DNA of 64,000 nucleotides from Paraburkholderia youngii (GCF_013366925.1 NZ_JAALDK010000001.1:999089-1063088), one strand, 5' to 3'; positions 8,686 to 18,462 are shown, numbered from the stretch's first letter. Notes: generated by a model not told the origin, from the sequence alone. Program-made: numbers and translations.

Positions 8686-11271
8686 CTACCCGCACGCCCC
8701 CACCTCCCCGCACGCGGTACAAAAATCGCAGCCATCCTTGCGAATCACCGCATTCGCGCCACACGAAGCGCATTTGCGTCCGAGCATCGTGTGCAGCCCT
8801 TGCGTGCCGTTCGGCTGCAGCAACGCGTCGGCGCTATCCGCCGGATTCGGGCGCAGGCCGAAATCGGCGGACAGCGCCAAGTCCGTTTTCATTTGTCCGC
8901 GCGGCAAACGCGCAAGCATCCGCGATGCGACCTGATTGCCCTCGGCGTCGAGAAAGCCGCGTCGATACAGGATCTGCTGGATCGCGAACGCGAGCGCCGC
9001 CACTTCGGAATCGTGCCAGCGCGGCGCGCGATGACCGTCGAGCCGCTGCACGTCGCCAAGCCGCACCTGGCCGCGATCCCACGACACCTTGCGCATATCC
9101 TGCAGATTGCGCGCGACGAAGCCGCCGCGCGCGGCCAGCGACAGCGAACGCATCGTCGCGGTGATCCATTGCTGCGACTCGTCGCGCTGACCGACCGGAA
9201 TGAAGAATTCGATTGGCCGCTCGATCGTCACGTCCTCGCCGCCGAGCCGCCCCGTCACCTCGATGAACGACACTGCGACATACAGCGACTTCTTGCCGGC
9301 CTGCGTCAGATACTCGACCTTCTCGATGATTGCCGGCAATTCGCCCCTCGGCCGATGATCGATCGCGATACGCAGCGGGTCCTGATCCATCTCGGCGAGC
9401 GTGTCGTCGGCCTGCGCGGACGACACGCTCAGCACCGCGCCGAGCGTGTCGTTCGGGCGATAGGTGGCAAGGCCTTTCAGCCCGCTTTTCCATGCATCGA
9501 AGTAGAGGCTTTCGAACGCGTCGAACGGATAGTCGGCGGGCACGTTGACGGTCTTCGAGATCGATGTGTCGACGTACGGCTGCACGGCCGCCATCATGTC
9601 GAGATGGTCGCGCGCGGACATCTGCAGCGCGCTGACGAAATAGTCGGGCAGGCTGGTCACATCGCCGCCGAGCTCGCGATAAAGCCGGTATGCGTAGTCC
9701 TCGACGTCGAACGATTCGCGGCCGCCGTCGGCCATCACCTTCATGCGCGTATAGGTCCACGAGAACGCCGGCTCGATGCCGTTCGACGCGTTGTCCGCGA
9801 ACGCGAGGCTCACGGTGCCGGTCGGCGCGATCGACAGCAGGTGGCTGTTGCGGATGCCGTCGCGGCGGATCGCCTGTTTGATGTCGTCGGGCAGACGCGA
9901 TGCGAAGGTGCCGGCTTCCAGATAGCGCGCGGCGTCGAACAGCTCGAACGCGCCGCGCTCCTTCGCGAGTTCGACCGACGCGCGATACGCTTCGTCGCGC
10001 ATCAAGCGCGCGATGCGTACCGCGAAATCGCGGCCTTCCTGCGAGTTGTAGCGCAGGCCCATCATCACCAGCGTATCGCCGAGGCCGGTGAAGCCGACGC
10101 CGATGCGCCGCTTCGCGCGCGATTCGGCGTATTGCTCGGGCAGCGGCCACAGCGTGACGTCGAGCACGTCGTCGAGAAAGCGCACCTGCGTGCGGGTGCG
10201 GCGTCCGAGGCCGTCCCAGTCGAACGATGGCTGGCGCCCCTGCATCTGCGCGAACGGATCGACGACGAAGCGCGTCAGATTGAGCGGTCCGAGGTTGCAG
10301 CAGCCGTAGGCGGGCAGCGGCTGCTCGCCGCACGGATTGGTCGCGCGGATCGTTTCGACCGCGCGCAGATTGTTGTCCTCGTTCATCCGCGAGATGAACA
10401 CGATGCCGGGCTCGGCGACGTCGTACGTCGAGCGCATGATGCGGTCCCAGATCGCGCGCGCTGGACGTTCGCTATAGACCCACAGGCCGTCATCGCGCTG
10501 CCGCACGTCGCCGGCCGCGCGCAGCGCCGGCGACGGCTCGGCGCGATGGACCAGTTGCCACGGCTCGTCGTTCTCGACCGCGCGCATGAATTCGTCGGTG
10601 ACGCCGACCGACACGTTGAAGTTGTTCCAGCGCCCCTTCGAATGCTTGGCCTCGATGAATTCGAGCAGGTCCGGATGGTTGCAGTCGAGCACCGCCATCT
10701 GCGCGCCGCGCCGCGAGCCCGCGCTTTCGACGGTGCGGCACGATGCGTCGAACACGTCCATGTAGCTGCACGGACCCGAGGCGGCCGAGCTGGTCGTGTG
10801 AACCCGCGCGCCCTTCGGCCGGATCGCGGAGAAGTTGTAGCCGACGCCGCCGCCGCGGCGCATCGTTTCGGCCGCCTGCAGCAGCGCGACGTAGATGCCC
10901 GGCAAACCCTGTTCATCGACGCCCTGAATCGAATCGCCGACCGGCTGCACGAAGCAGTTGATCAGCGTCGCGGCGATGCCGCTGCCCGCCGCGCTCATGA
11001 TGCGGCCCGCGCCGAGCGCGCCGTGGCGCATATTGTCGAAGAACTGTTCCTCGACCGACGCGCGCAACTCGGGCGGCTCGGCCTCGGCGACGCCGCGCGC
11101 GACGCGGCGATACACGTCGTCAGCGGATTGCTCGTCGCCCTTCGCATACTTTTCGAGCAGCACGTCGAGCGAGAACTGCTGCGGCGGGATCAGCGAAGCG
11201 GGAGGAGCGGAGGAAGCGGGAGGCGTGGAAGCGGCGGTGGCCGCGCGGGTTTGCGGCGTGTCTTCTGCCAT
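8686..11271 (-). CDS. nrdJ: Adenosylcobalamin-dependent (class II) ribonucleotide reductase
   Basis: An 861-residue cytosolic enzyme that reduces ribonucleotides to deoxyribonucleotides with adenosylcobalamin as radical source, independent of oxygen. Seen: the first redox Cys in LINCFVQPVGDS, the NPCGEQPLP active-site loop at about residues 312-320 (thiyl Cys and Glu), the phosphate-binding SIAPTGTVSLAFADNASNGI, and a C-terminal Cys cluster (RKCASCGANAVI, then CDFCTACGEVGACG) resembling a zinc ribbon that shuttles reducing power. The ATG has GAGGG upstream. The first 35 residues are an Ala/Pro-rich linker. No cobalamin riboswitch pattern was found upstream. Confidence 0.95.
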   Translation of the reverse strand: MAEDTPQTRAATAASTPPASSAPPASLIPPQQFSLDVLLEKYAKGDEQSADDVYRRVARGVAEAEPPELRASVEEQFFDNMRHGALGAGRIMSAAGSGIAATLINCFVQPVGDSIQGVDEQGLPGIYVALLQAAETMRRGGGVGYNFSAIRPKGARVHTTSSAASGPCSYMDVFDASCRTVESAGSRRGAQMAVLDCNHPDLLEFIEAKHSKGRWNNFNVSVGVTDEFMRAVENDEPWQLVHRAEPSPALRAAGDVRQRDDGLWVYSERPARAIWDRIMRSTYDVAEPGIVFISRMNEDNNLRAVETIRATNPCGEQPLPAYGCCNLGPLNLTRFVVDPFAQMQGRQPSFDWDGLGRRTRTQVRFLDDVLDVTLWPLPEQYAESRAKRRIGVGFTGLGDTLVMMGLRYNSQEGRDFAVRIARLMRDEAYRASVELAKERGAFELFDAARYLEAGTFASRLPDDIKQAIRRDGIRNSHLLSIAPTGTVSLAFADNASNGIEPAFSWTYTRMKVMADGGRESFDVEDYAYRLYRELGGDVTSLPDYFVSALQMSARDHLDMMAAVQPYVDTSISKTVNVPADYPFDAFESLYFDAWKSGLKGLATYRPNDTLGAVLSVSSAQADDTLAEMDQDPLRIAIDHRPRGELPAIIEKVEYLTQAGKKSLYVAVSFIEVTGRLGGEDVTIERPIEFFIPVGQRDESQQWITATMRSLSLAARGGFVARNLQDMRKVSWDRGQVRLGDVQRLDGHRAPRWHDSEVAALAFAIQQILYRRGFLDAEGNQVASRMLARLPRGQMKTDLALSADFGLRPNPADSADALLQPNGTQGLHTMLGRKCASCGANAVIRKDGCDFCTACGEVGACG

Positions 11272-11545
11272 GATCGGCCCTCAAACGGCGTCGCGGCGGG
11301 CGCGGCGCGGTGGTGGAAGGCGCGCAGCCGGCGCCGGATAGCGAGCCGGCAGTCGGGCGGGCGCAACGAGTCCACCTTAACGCACGAGGCGCGGGGCGGC
11401 AACCGTGAGCGGGGGCAGCGCGGCGGCGGATCATGCGATGCCGCGGCGGCCGGGCACACGGTCGTTAAGGGGCGCATGGGCGGTAGGGAGACAGACGGGG
11501 TTGAAACTCGCGCTCCGGCCGCGGTAGTCGGGAACGTTCCGTGCG

Positions 11546-11836
11546 TCAGGCCGCTTCGAGCAGCGGTTCGAGAATTTCCGCGCAGATCATCGCGGACGCA
11601 TTCGATGGCGCCGGGCGCTCGGCCGGCTTGAACACCGGGTCACCGCGGCGGATCTTGCGGCGCGACACCGCGCAGGTGCCAGACGAATGCGCCGAGCGGC
11701 GGCGCCAGCGCTGTTCACCGTAGTGGCAGCGGCCCGGCTCGACCCAGCGGATCACCAGCGTCGTGTCGGAGCTCTCCAGAATTTCGATGCGTACGCCATT
11801 GCTACCGTCGAGGGGGATGGACTCCAGGGTCATCAT
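11546..11836 (-). CDS. DUF3331-family protein
   Basis: A 96-residue protein with the segments VEPGRCHYGEQRWRRR, SGTCAVSRRKIRRGDPVFKP and a C-terminal NASAMICAEIL, the arrangement of the Burkholderia-restricted DUF3331 family. Cys and His positions suggest a small metal-binding fold, but its role is unknown. Members are often found next to regulators or alone; here it is transcribed alone toward nrdJ. Confidence 0.75.
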   Translation of the reverse strand: MMTLESIPLDGSNGVRIEILESSDTTLVIRWVEPGRCHYGEQRWRRRSAHSSGTCAVSRRKIRRGDPVFKPAERPAPSNASAMICAEILEPLLEAA

Positions 11837-12176
11837 CGACTCCGTATTGTGGAGTGCCGAATTTAGTCCCGTGCGCGCCGGATAGCCATTGTGTCATCGT
11901 TGAAACACCGTTCCGGAATTAGCAATAATCACACTTGACATTTGCGACTTGCTGAAATGACGGGCGTTACAAGCATTTTTATGTGATTTTTTAATAATGC
12001 ACATTTTTGCAACGCTGTGTTGCATATCGCGCGACGAGGAGGGCCGCCGGGAAAAGGGCGGCAACGCTTCCTTTAAGATGTTGGGTGTCGGGCGGCGAAC
12101 TGAGCCGTCAGTGTAGCGGGTTTGAATTTTTCAGGTCGGCTCGTGCGCACACTGTTCAAAAAACACCAGAGTTCAC
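11837..12176. other. AT-rich divergent promoter region
   Basis: A 340-base gap between divergent genes. Positions 11930-12020 are notably AT-rich for this genome, with TTGACA at 11935-11940 and an imperfect inverted repeat GCAAC/GTTGC near 12010-12025. It probably holds promoters for both flanking genes; no further gene is seen. Confidence 0.5.
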
Positions 12177-13271
12177 ATGATTCCACGCCCTCCCGCCGTC
12201 CCGCCCAACTCTCCCGAACCGTCGTCCGTCGCCGTCGAGCGCCAGAAAAAGCAGAGGGCCGCGTCGGTCGTGCTCTATATCGGGCTCGTGCTGCTCGCAT
12301 TGTGGGTGGTGCGCGATTTCATCGTGGTGGTGGCGTGGGCGGCGGTCGTCGCGATTGCGCTGTGGCCGCTGCTGCACAAGGTGGCGGGGAGCCGCTGGTT
12401 CAGGGGACGCACGACCCTGCTCGCGACCGTCTTCACGCTGGTGATTGCCGTGCTCGTGCTGCTGCCGCTCGGGCTCGGCATCGCGCAGGCGCTGCGCGAG
12501 GCGCATGAACTGAACGAATGGTTCCGCAGCGCGCAGGAGAACGGCATCCCGCTGCCGGACTTCATCAACCGTCTGCCGTTCGGCGTGCAGCAGATCAGCT
12601 CGTGGTGGCAGGCCAATCTCGCTCAGCCGCTGCGCGACTCGGCGGCGATGAAAGGCTTGCACAGCGAAACGGTGATGACGCTCGGCCGGCATTTCGGCGC
12701 TCGCGCCGCGCATGCGGCGATGGTGTTCGCGTTCATGCTGGTCACACTGTTCGTGATTTTTCAGGCGGGGCCGCGCCTGTCCGGCTCGTTGCTGAAGGCC
12801 GCGCGACGCGGTTTCGGCGATAGCGGCGCGGACCTCGTCGCGCATATGGGGACCGCGGTGCGCGCCACCGTGTCGGGCTTGATCGTGGTCGGCGTCGGCG
12901 AGGGCCTGCTGCTTGGCGTCGCGTACTTCGTGACCGGCGTGCCGCATGCGGCGCTGCTCGGCTTCGTGACGGCGATCGCCGCGATGCTGCCGTTCTGCGC
13001 GCCGATCGTGTTCGGTCTCGCGGCGCTGTGGCTGCTCGTGCAGGGCTCGATGGTCGCAGCGGCCGGGCTGCTGATATTCGGCGCGGTCGTCGTGTTCGTC
13101 GCCGAGCACTTCGTGCGGCCGGTGCTGATCGGCAACTCGACGCGCCTGCCGTTTCTGCTGGTGCTGTTCGGCATTCTCGGCGGCGCCGAGACGTTCGGGC
13201 TGCTGGGGATTTTCATCGGCCCCGCGTTGATGACGGTGCTGATGGTGCTGTGGACCGATCTCGTGGAGTAG
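12177..13271 (+). CDS. AI-2E family transporter (PerM-type permease)
   Basis: A 364-residue inner-membrane protein with paired N-terminal membrane segments (VVLYIGLVLLALWVVRDFIV), a soluble amphipathic middle part (about residues 115-175) and a run of C-terminal hydrophobic segments with GPALMTVLMVLWTDLVE at the end, the AI-2E/PerM family plan. Substrates vary in this family, and the name does not prove autoinducer export. The ATG follows directly after the AT-rich promoter region; the end is seven bases from the convergent esterase gene. Confidence 0.88.
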   Translation: MIPRPPAVPPNSPEPSSVAVERQKKQRAASVVLYIGLVLLALWVVRDFIVVVAWAAVVAIALWPLLHKVAGSRWFRGRTTLLATVFTLVIAVLVLLPLGLGIAQALREAHELNEWFRSAQENGIPLPDFINRLPFGVQQISSWWQANLAQPLRDSAAMKGLHSETVMTLGRHFGARAAHAAMVFAFMLVTLFVIFQAGPRLSGSLLKAARRGFGDSGADLVAHMGTAVRATVSGLIVVGVGEGLLLGVAYFVTGVPHAALLGFVTAIAAMLPFCAPIVFGLAALWLLVQGSMVAAAGLLIFGAVVVFVAEHFVRPVLIGNSTRLPFLLVLFGILGGAETFGLLGIFIGPALMTVLMVLWTDLVE

Positions 13272-13278
13272 CGCCGGC

Positions 13279-14151
13279 TCAAGGCCGCTGATTCGACGGA
13301 TGCTCCAGCGCCGGCGGCTTCACGCAGCCGAGCGTGTATTTGAGCGCGGCTGGCAACAGCGCGCTCCATACGTCCCACGTGTGGCCGCCGTCGATGATCC
13401 GCAGCGCCGCCGGATTGCCCGCCAGCCGCAGACGGGTGTACAGCATCGACGCGTCGGCCTGGATGTCGAGGTCGTCGTCGCCGGATGCGATGAACATCGG
13501 CAGGCGATACGGCTGGCTCATATAGCGGTCCCACTGCGCCGGGTAGTTGAGCTCGTGCCAGATGCGCGGATCGAACTGGTGCTCGCCGAACACGCCGACC
13601 CGCCGCGCCGCCGACGCGCGCGGCGGCTCGTTCGCGTAGATCGCGGGACTCAGCAGCAGCGCGCCGCAAAACATCTCGGGCTGCGTCAGCGCGTAGCGCA
13701 GCGCGCCGAAGCCGCCCATCGATACGCCGCCGATCATCCGGCCGCCGCGCTGCGTCGCGACCGCGTAGTGCGTTTCGATCTCGGGCAGCAGATCGCCGAA
13801 GAACGCGCTCTCCATCTTTTCCTTGCGGTCGACGTACCAGTCCGTGCCGCCTTGCGGCATCACGATCACGACCGGTGCAATCTCCTTGCGCTCGATCAGC
13901 GTGTCGGCGGCACTCTGCAGATGACCTTGCGCGAGCCAGTCGTTGGCGTCGCCGTTATTGCCGTGCAGCAGGTAGAGCACCGGCAGGCGCGGACCGTCCG
14001 CGCGATAGCCGGCCGGCAGGTAGATCGTGTAGTTCCAGTCGCGGCCGAGCGCATCGGAATGGAAGCTGCGGCTCGCGAGCGTGCTCGCGAACGCGGGCGC
14101 GCCGACGGCGGAGGCAAGCAGTGCGAGGGCGAAACAGAGGAATCGACGCAT
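13279..14151 (-). CDS. Secreted esterase D/antigen-85-like alpha/beta hydrolase
   Basis: 290 residues with a signal peptide (MRRFLCFALALLASAVGAPA, cleavage near AFA). The nucleophile elbow GVSMGGFG is at about residue 144, an oxyanion LLHGNNGD lies upstream, a probable acid is in SGDDDLD and the catalytic His is in DGGHTWDVW. This is the putative esterase (PF00756) fold of feruloyl esterase and S-formylglutathione hydrolase relatives. The periplasmic or secreted location argues against formaldehyde detoxification. The natural ester is unknown. Confidence 0.85.
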   Translation of the reverse strand: MRRFLCFALALLASAVGAPAFASTLASRSFHSDALGRDWNYTIYLPAGYRADGPRLPVLYLLHGNNGDANDWLAQGHLQSAADTLIERKEIAPVVIVMPQGGTDWYVDRKEKMESAFFGDLLPEIETHYAVATQRGGRMIGGVSMGGFGALRYALTQPEMFCGALLLSPAIYANEPPRASAARRVGVFGEHQFDPRIWHELNYPAQWDRYMSQPYRLPMFIASGDDDLDIQADASMLYTRLRLAGNPAALRIIDGGHTWDVWSALLPAALKYTLGCVKPPALEHPSNQRP

Positions 14152-14273
14152 GTCAGTGAGGATGGCCGGCTGGCGCGGGATTCGCGCGCGGCCGTCATCC
14201 TATCAGCATTGGCGCCAGATTTGAGATGGGAAGTGGCGGACAGGCGGACGGCGCTTTATGCGCGCAAGGTTCT

Positions 14274-15398
14274 TCAGCCCGAGGTCCGCAGCCGCCCGTC
14301 AACGAACCGCGCGACGAAGCGCTTCAGCGGCTTCACGCCCAGCGCGACGGCAAACAGCGCGCCAACCGCGGCCGCATCGGCGAGCAGTCCGAGCGGATAG
14401 TTCAGGTAACCATCGGTCGCCGCGTAGAGCACCGAGTCGATCACCAGCGAAATCACCGCGCCGGCAATGAAGCACAGCAAGCCCTGACGGCCGATCAAGC
14501 CGACCCACGGCAGCCGCCCCGCGACCTTCTTCGCCCAGCCGAGCTCGATCAGATTGGCGACGAGCCACGCGATCGCGAGGAAGTTGCCCGCGCGCAGATA
14601 GGACAGATTCTGCTTGAGGCTTCCGGGAAGGGGCGCGTGCAGCAGAACCAGCTTGTAGTAGGCGGCGCCCACGACCACCGCGAACGCCAGCACGCTGACG
14701 AGCCAGCCGGATCGATGCGCGCGGGTTCGCTGATACACCGGCTGGCAGCGCGCGAGCACGCCGAGCACGAACAACAGTTGCCACGCGAACGGGTTGAAGT
14801 CCCAGTGCATGTCGGGCGCGGCGGGCAGGTACTTGTTGATCGCCGGCGCGCCGGCCCACAGCGCGACGCTGCCGGCGACCAGCAGCCACGGCTTGCTGCG
14901 CGCGAGCGGCAGGATTGCGGGGACCAGCAGCGCGAAGAAAGCGTACATCGGCAGCACCGACGCGAGGTACGGCTGGCGGCGCAGCAGCACGATGTCGCGC
15001 AGTGCGGCGAGCGGCGTGTCGATCAGGTCGTCGAGATCGGTCGTGGCGAGATTCGGCCCGTCGATGCTGAATGCGGTGAGCACCGCGCTGACCAGCAGCA
15101 TCAGCCCGGCGGTGACGAGAAACGCGCGATAGATCTCGAACGAGCGGCGCACGAAGCGGCCGCGCGCGACCGTCTCGTTGCGCCGCTCGGCGAGCGTCGC
15201 ATAGGCGGTGGCGGTCGCGAAGCCGCCGAGGAACACGAACACTTCGGCGGCATCGCACAGCGCGTACGCATGCAGCGTCACGCGCGACAGAATGCTGCCG
15301 CCGATGTGATCGACCACGATGATCAGCAGAACCAGTCCGCGGAAAAAGTCCAGTTCGATCAGGCGGGAGGAGGGCTTGTCAGGCATTGTTCGAGTCAA
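14274..15398 (-). CDS. opgC: OpgC family membrane protein
   Basis: 374 residues, about ten membrane segments. It starts SSRLIELDFFRGLVLLIIVV and continues with DHIGG, the OpgC pattern related to membrane acyltransferases. OpgC succinylates or otherwise modifies osmoregulated periplasmic glucans by moving substituents across the inner membrane. The conserved Arg and His in FFRGL..DHIGG are present. No opgG or opgH is adjacent. It is followed on the same strand by the esterase after 122 bases. Confidence 0.85.
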   Translation of the reverse strand: MTRTMPDKPSSRLIELDFFRGLVLLIIVVDHIGGSILSRVTLHAYALCDAAEVFVFLGGFATATAYATLAERRNETVARGRFVRRSFEIYRAFLVTAGLMLLVSAVLTAFSIDGPNLATTDLDDLIDTPLAALRDIVLLRRQPYLASVLPMYAFFALLVPAILPLARSKPWLLVAGSVALWAGAPAINKYLPAAPDMHWDFNPFAWQLLFVLGVLARCQPVYQRTRAHRSGWLVSVLAFAVVVGAAYYKLVLLHAPLPGSLKQNLSYLRAGNFLAIAWLVANLIELGWAKKVAGRLPWVGLIGRQGLLCFIAGAVISLVIDSVLYAATDGYLNYPLGLLADAAAVGALFAVALGVKPLKRFVARFVDGRLRTSG

Positions 15399-15912
15399 AA
15401 GCAGCCCCGTGCGACGGCGCGCTGATCCAGCGCGGCGGGCGTCTCACAAGGCTTTCTAATATGGGATTGGGTGCTGCGGCGGGAAGGCGATCCGGGTTGG
15501 CGTCGCCTGTGGTCCGCGTCGCCGACTTCGGCCGCCATTTCTAGGTGGCGGGTGAGCGGGCTGTAAAGAGGACCTGCGCTGCGGCATCGAGTTCCGTTGC
15601 ATGGCAGCAGAGGCAGGGGATTATATTTCTTTTCATGACAATCACGCAGTGAGACCGGCAGCCGCGGCTGCCGTTTACCTGAACCGACCTTACGAAAAAA
15701 GAGGAAACAACGCGCAGTGGAGAATTAGCAACATTCCCGATGCTTGGCGCATCCACTCATGGACGGCCGGACGATGTCATGTGAGGATTTCTGGAAAGCG
15801 CAGCCATTGGAGCAGTCCTCAGAACTGCTGGGAAAGTGATGAGAATAAAAAGCAAAGAGAACAAAGCGGCCGGATCGAGTTGTCCTATCACTCGAGGTGC
15901 AGGGAGATCATC
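15399..15912. other. Intergenic region upstream of porin
   Basis: 514 bases without a convincing gene. It contains a perfect 16-base palindrome GGCAGCCGCGGCTGCC (15657-15672) and an inverted repeat AGCAGT/ACTGCT (about 15821-15839). A long leader or regulator sites for the porin are plausible, since porin mRNAs often have regulated leaders. Confidence 0.45.
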
Positions 15913-17091
15913 ATGAACAAGCAAGTGTTCGCGCTGGCTGTCTCCGTTGCTGCGTCTTCCGTTCTTGCCGTGCCTGCCGTCGCGCAGACTAGCGTCACGC
16001 TGTATGGCGTGATCGACGAAGGCATCAACTACACGAACAATGTCGGCCACGGCCATGTTTATGAACTCGCCAGCGGCCTTGCACAGGGGAGCCGCTGGGG
16101 CCTGAAGGGCGCCGAGGATCTCGGGGGTGGACTGAAGGCGATCTTCCAGCTCGAGAATGGTTTCGATCTGAATTCCGGGCGGCTCGGGCAGGGCGGCCGC
16201 CTGTTCGGCCGCCAGGCTTTCGTCGGACTCAGTTCGCAGGCGTACGGCACCCTAACGTTTGGCCGACAATACGATTCGGTCGTCGATTATCTGGCGCAGA
16301 CAACGGCCAACGGCAATTGGGGCGGTCAACTGTTCTCGCATCCGTACGACAACGACAACACCGACAACACGTTCCGCCTGAACAACACCGTCAAGTACGC
16401 GAGCCCGTCGATCTCGGGCTTCCAGTTTGGCGGCACCTACAGCTTCAGCAACGACACGAGCTTCGCCAACAATCGCGCGTACAGTTTCGGCGGCCAGTAC
16501 ACGTATGGCGGGCTGCTGGTCGCGGCGGCCTATCTGCAGGCCGACAATCCTGGCGGCAGTGCGAACGGCGCGGTCGCCACGAACGACGCCGGCTTCGTCG
16601 CGACGCGCATGCGCGTGTTCGGCGGCGGCATCACCTATACGTTCGGACCGGCGACGGCGGGCTTCGTCTACAGCAACTCGAACTATCTGGAGCCGACCGC
16701 AAACGGTTATCTCGGCATCGAGCCGTTAGTTCCACTCGTGCCCGTCACGCCGCCGGGCGTGCTGCTGAACTCGCTCAAGTACCAGAACTTCGAGATCAAC
16801 GGCAAGTACCAGATTTCGCCGGTGCTGTTCGTCGGCGCGCAGTACGTGTACACGATGGAAACCTACGACGCATCGAACGGCGGCGTGAAGCCGCGCATCC
16901 ATACGTTCGGGCTGATGGCCGACTACAACCTGTCCAAGCGCACCGACGTCTATCTGCAGGGCGCCTATCAACAGGTCGCCGGCGATTCCACACTGTCGAT
17001 CCTCGATTTCGCATTCATCCCCGGCACGCAGTCGCCGTCGTCGACGTCGAAGCAGGTCGTCGTGCGCGCGGCGATCCGGCATAAGTTCTAG
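15913..17091 (+). CDS. Gram-negative trimeric porin (Burkholderia/OmpC type)
   Basis: A 392-residue outer-membrane channel. The signal peptide MNKQVFALAVSVAASSVLAV ends at VAQ. Mature residues begin TSVTLYGVIDEGINY, the hallmark of betaproteobacterial porins. Aromatic-Gly alternation continues through the barrel (FGRQAFVGLSS, YGTLTFGRQYDSVVDYLAQ), and the C-terminus is RAAIRHKF with terminal Phe for BAM recognition. AGGGAG precedes the ATG, and a strong terminator follows 25 bases after the stop. General passive uptake of small solutes is expected. Confidence 0.93.
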   Translation: MNKQVFALAVSVAASSVLAVPAVAQTSVTLYGVIDEGINYTNNVGHGHVYELASGLAQGSRWGLKGAEDLGGGLKAIFQLENGFDLNSGRLGQGGRLFGRQAFVGLSSQAYGTLTFGRQYDSVVDYLAQTTANGNWGGQLFSHPYDNDNTDNTFRLNNTVKYASPSISGFQFGGTYSFSNDTSFANNRAYSFGGQYTYGGLLVAAAYLQADNPGGSANGAVATNDAGFVATRMRVFGGGITYTFGPATAGFVYSNSNYLEPTANGYLGIEPLVPLVPVTPPGVLLNSLKYQNFEINGKYQISPVLFVGAQYVYTMETYDASNGGVKPRIHTFGLMADYNLSKRTDVYLQGAYQQVAGDSTLSILDFAFIPGTQSPSSTSKQVVVRAAIRHKF

Positions 17092-17116
17092 TTCGTTGCT
17101 CGTCGAACGCGGATCG

Positions 17117-17148
17117 GCCAGCCTTCGAATTTCGAAGGCTGGCTTTTT
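17117..17148 (+). terminator. Rho-independent terminator of the porin gene
   Basis: Stem GCCAGCCTTCGAA / TTCGAAGGCTGGC (17117-17129 and 17131-17143) followed by TTTTT. The near-perfect 12-13-bp stem lies 25 bases after the porin stop. Confidence 0.85.
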
Positions 17149-17517
17149 GTGCTCTCCGCCTCGACCGATGACTATTCAAGTTCCCCCCGCATCTGCCGAT
17201 AAGCCGAAGGTCAACGAGTCTGAACGCGCCGCGGCGAAGCGGCGATGTGTGCGTCGTTGATGTGCCGAAACACGTGCCGTCGTAACGCGGAAACACGGCT
17301 CGTAACGTCTGTATCAGAGTGTGTGGCGCGGCGCGTTTTTATTAAACGGCACTTTAGAATTCCGCCAGAAATTTGATCGGCAAGCAGGCACGGAGTGAGC
17401 GCCCTTCGAGGCAGCTTCGCCATGTCGTCGGGAAGGCCGCGCGTCCGAAGATCGCGCGCCTTGTCAGCGGCAGCGGCGTATCCGGCTTGCGCATCTATAC
17501 AGCAGGAGTCGGACAGA
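17149..17517. other. Intergenic region before the LysM/M23 gene
   Basis: About 370 bases without a supported gene. All open frames here are short and lack ribosome sites. It presumably contains the promoter of the lipoprotein gene. Confidence 0.4.
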
Positions 17518-18462
17518 ATGAGAAAGCGTTTCGACAGAACGATCCTGGCCGGTCTCGCCGGCGCATGGGTCGCGCTGGCCGTCAGCGGTTGCGCGAACGT
17601 CGGGCAGCCGAATGCGCAGAACGATGTGGCAAACAGCACCAGCGCAGCGTCCGGCGTGCCGGCGGCGAATGCGACGGGGACAGGGTCTGGCGATGCGGCG
17701 GCAGCCGCGCCGCTGTCGATCGATGCCAGCGATAACGTGCCGCTGAAAAAGTCGCCGCCGCTCGTGTATCGGGTCAGGCGCGGCGACACGCTCGCGCGGG
17801 TCGCGCAGCGTCACCACATCAGCGTCAAGCAGTTGCAGGCATGGAACGGGCTGAAGGCGTCGGCGCGGCTGAAGCCGGGGCAGGTGCTGCACGTTGCGTC
17901 GCCGGAGACGGTGCGCGCGGTGAAGGCGGCCAATGCGGCGGCCGCCGCGAAGGCGGCGGGGTCCGCGGCGCCCAGTGCTTCACAAGCGACAGCGCCAACG
18001 TCGGCACAAGCTTCGACGCAGTCCGCAGCACCCGCTCCGGATGCCGCGGAAGTCCGCCAGGTCACGCAGGAAACCCGCCGGCATGCGAGCAGCGTGACGC
18101 TCGCGTGGCCTGCCGCGGGCAGCGTCGTCGAAGCGTTTCAGCCGGGCGAAACACGCGGCATCGAGATCGGCGGCAAAGCGGGCGATCCGGTGCGAGCCGC
18201 CGCCGACGGCAAGGTGATGTACGCGGGCACCGGACTGAACAGCTACGGCAGTCTGATCATCGTCGAACACAACAAGGATTTTCTGACCGCGTATTCGCAC
18301 AACCGCAAGCTGCTGGTCAAGATGGGCGACATCGTCCGCAAGGGGCAGCAGATCGCGGAGATGGGCGACGAGAACAACTCGCGTGTGTCGGTCGGGTTCG
18401 AAGTGCGGCACGACGGTAAGCCGGTCGATCCGCTGCGTTACCTGCCGCAGGGGCGCAGTTGA
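17518..18462 (+). CDS. LysM and degenerate M23 (LytM) lipoprotein, NlpD-like amidase activator
   Basis: 314 residues. A lipoprotein signal with lipobox VSGC at about residue 24 anchors it in the outer membrane. A LysM domain (YRVRRGDTLARVAQRHHISV) binds peptidoglycan, then an Ala-rich linker leads to a C-terminal LytM domain. In active M23 enzymes the zinc site is HxGxD and HxH; here the first motif reads TRGIEIGG and the last FEVRHDGKPVDPLRYLP, so ligands are missing. That is the state of NlpD/EnvC proteins, which activate N-acetylmuramoyl-L-alanine amidases in cell separation. AGGAG lies ten bases before the ATG. Confidence 0.88.
   Translation: MRKRFDRTILAGLAGAWVALAVSGCANVGQPNAQNDVANSTSAASGVPAANATGTGSGDAAAAAPLSIDASDNVPLKKSPPLVYRVRRGDTLARVAQRHHISVKQLQAWNGLKASARLKPGQVLHVASPETVRAVKAANAAAAAKAAGSAAPSASQATAPTSAQASTQSAAPAPDAAEVRQVTQETRRHASSVTLAWPAAGSVVEAFQPGETRGIEIGGKAGDPVRAAADGKVMYAGTGLNSYGSLIIVEHNKDFLTAYSHNRKLLVKMGDIVRKGQQIAEMGDENNSRVSVGFEVRHDGKPVDPLRYLPQGRS

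Noticed and set aside
11272..11545. Possible cobalamin riboswitch upstream of nrdJ
   Set aside because: No B12-box-like segment was found on the minus strand by eye.
8620..11631. A 1003-codon open frame on the plus strand opposite nrdJ
   Set aside because: It is the antisense shadow of nrdJ caused by high GC at third codon positions; the translation is Arg/Ala/His-rich with no family features.
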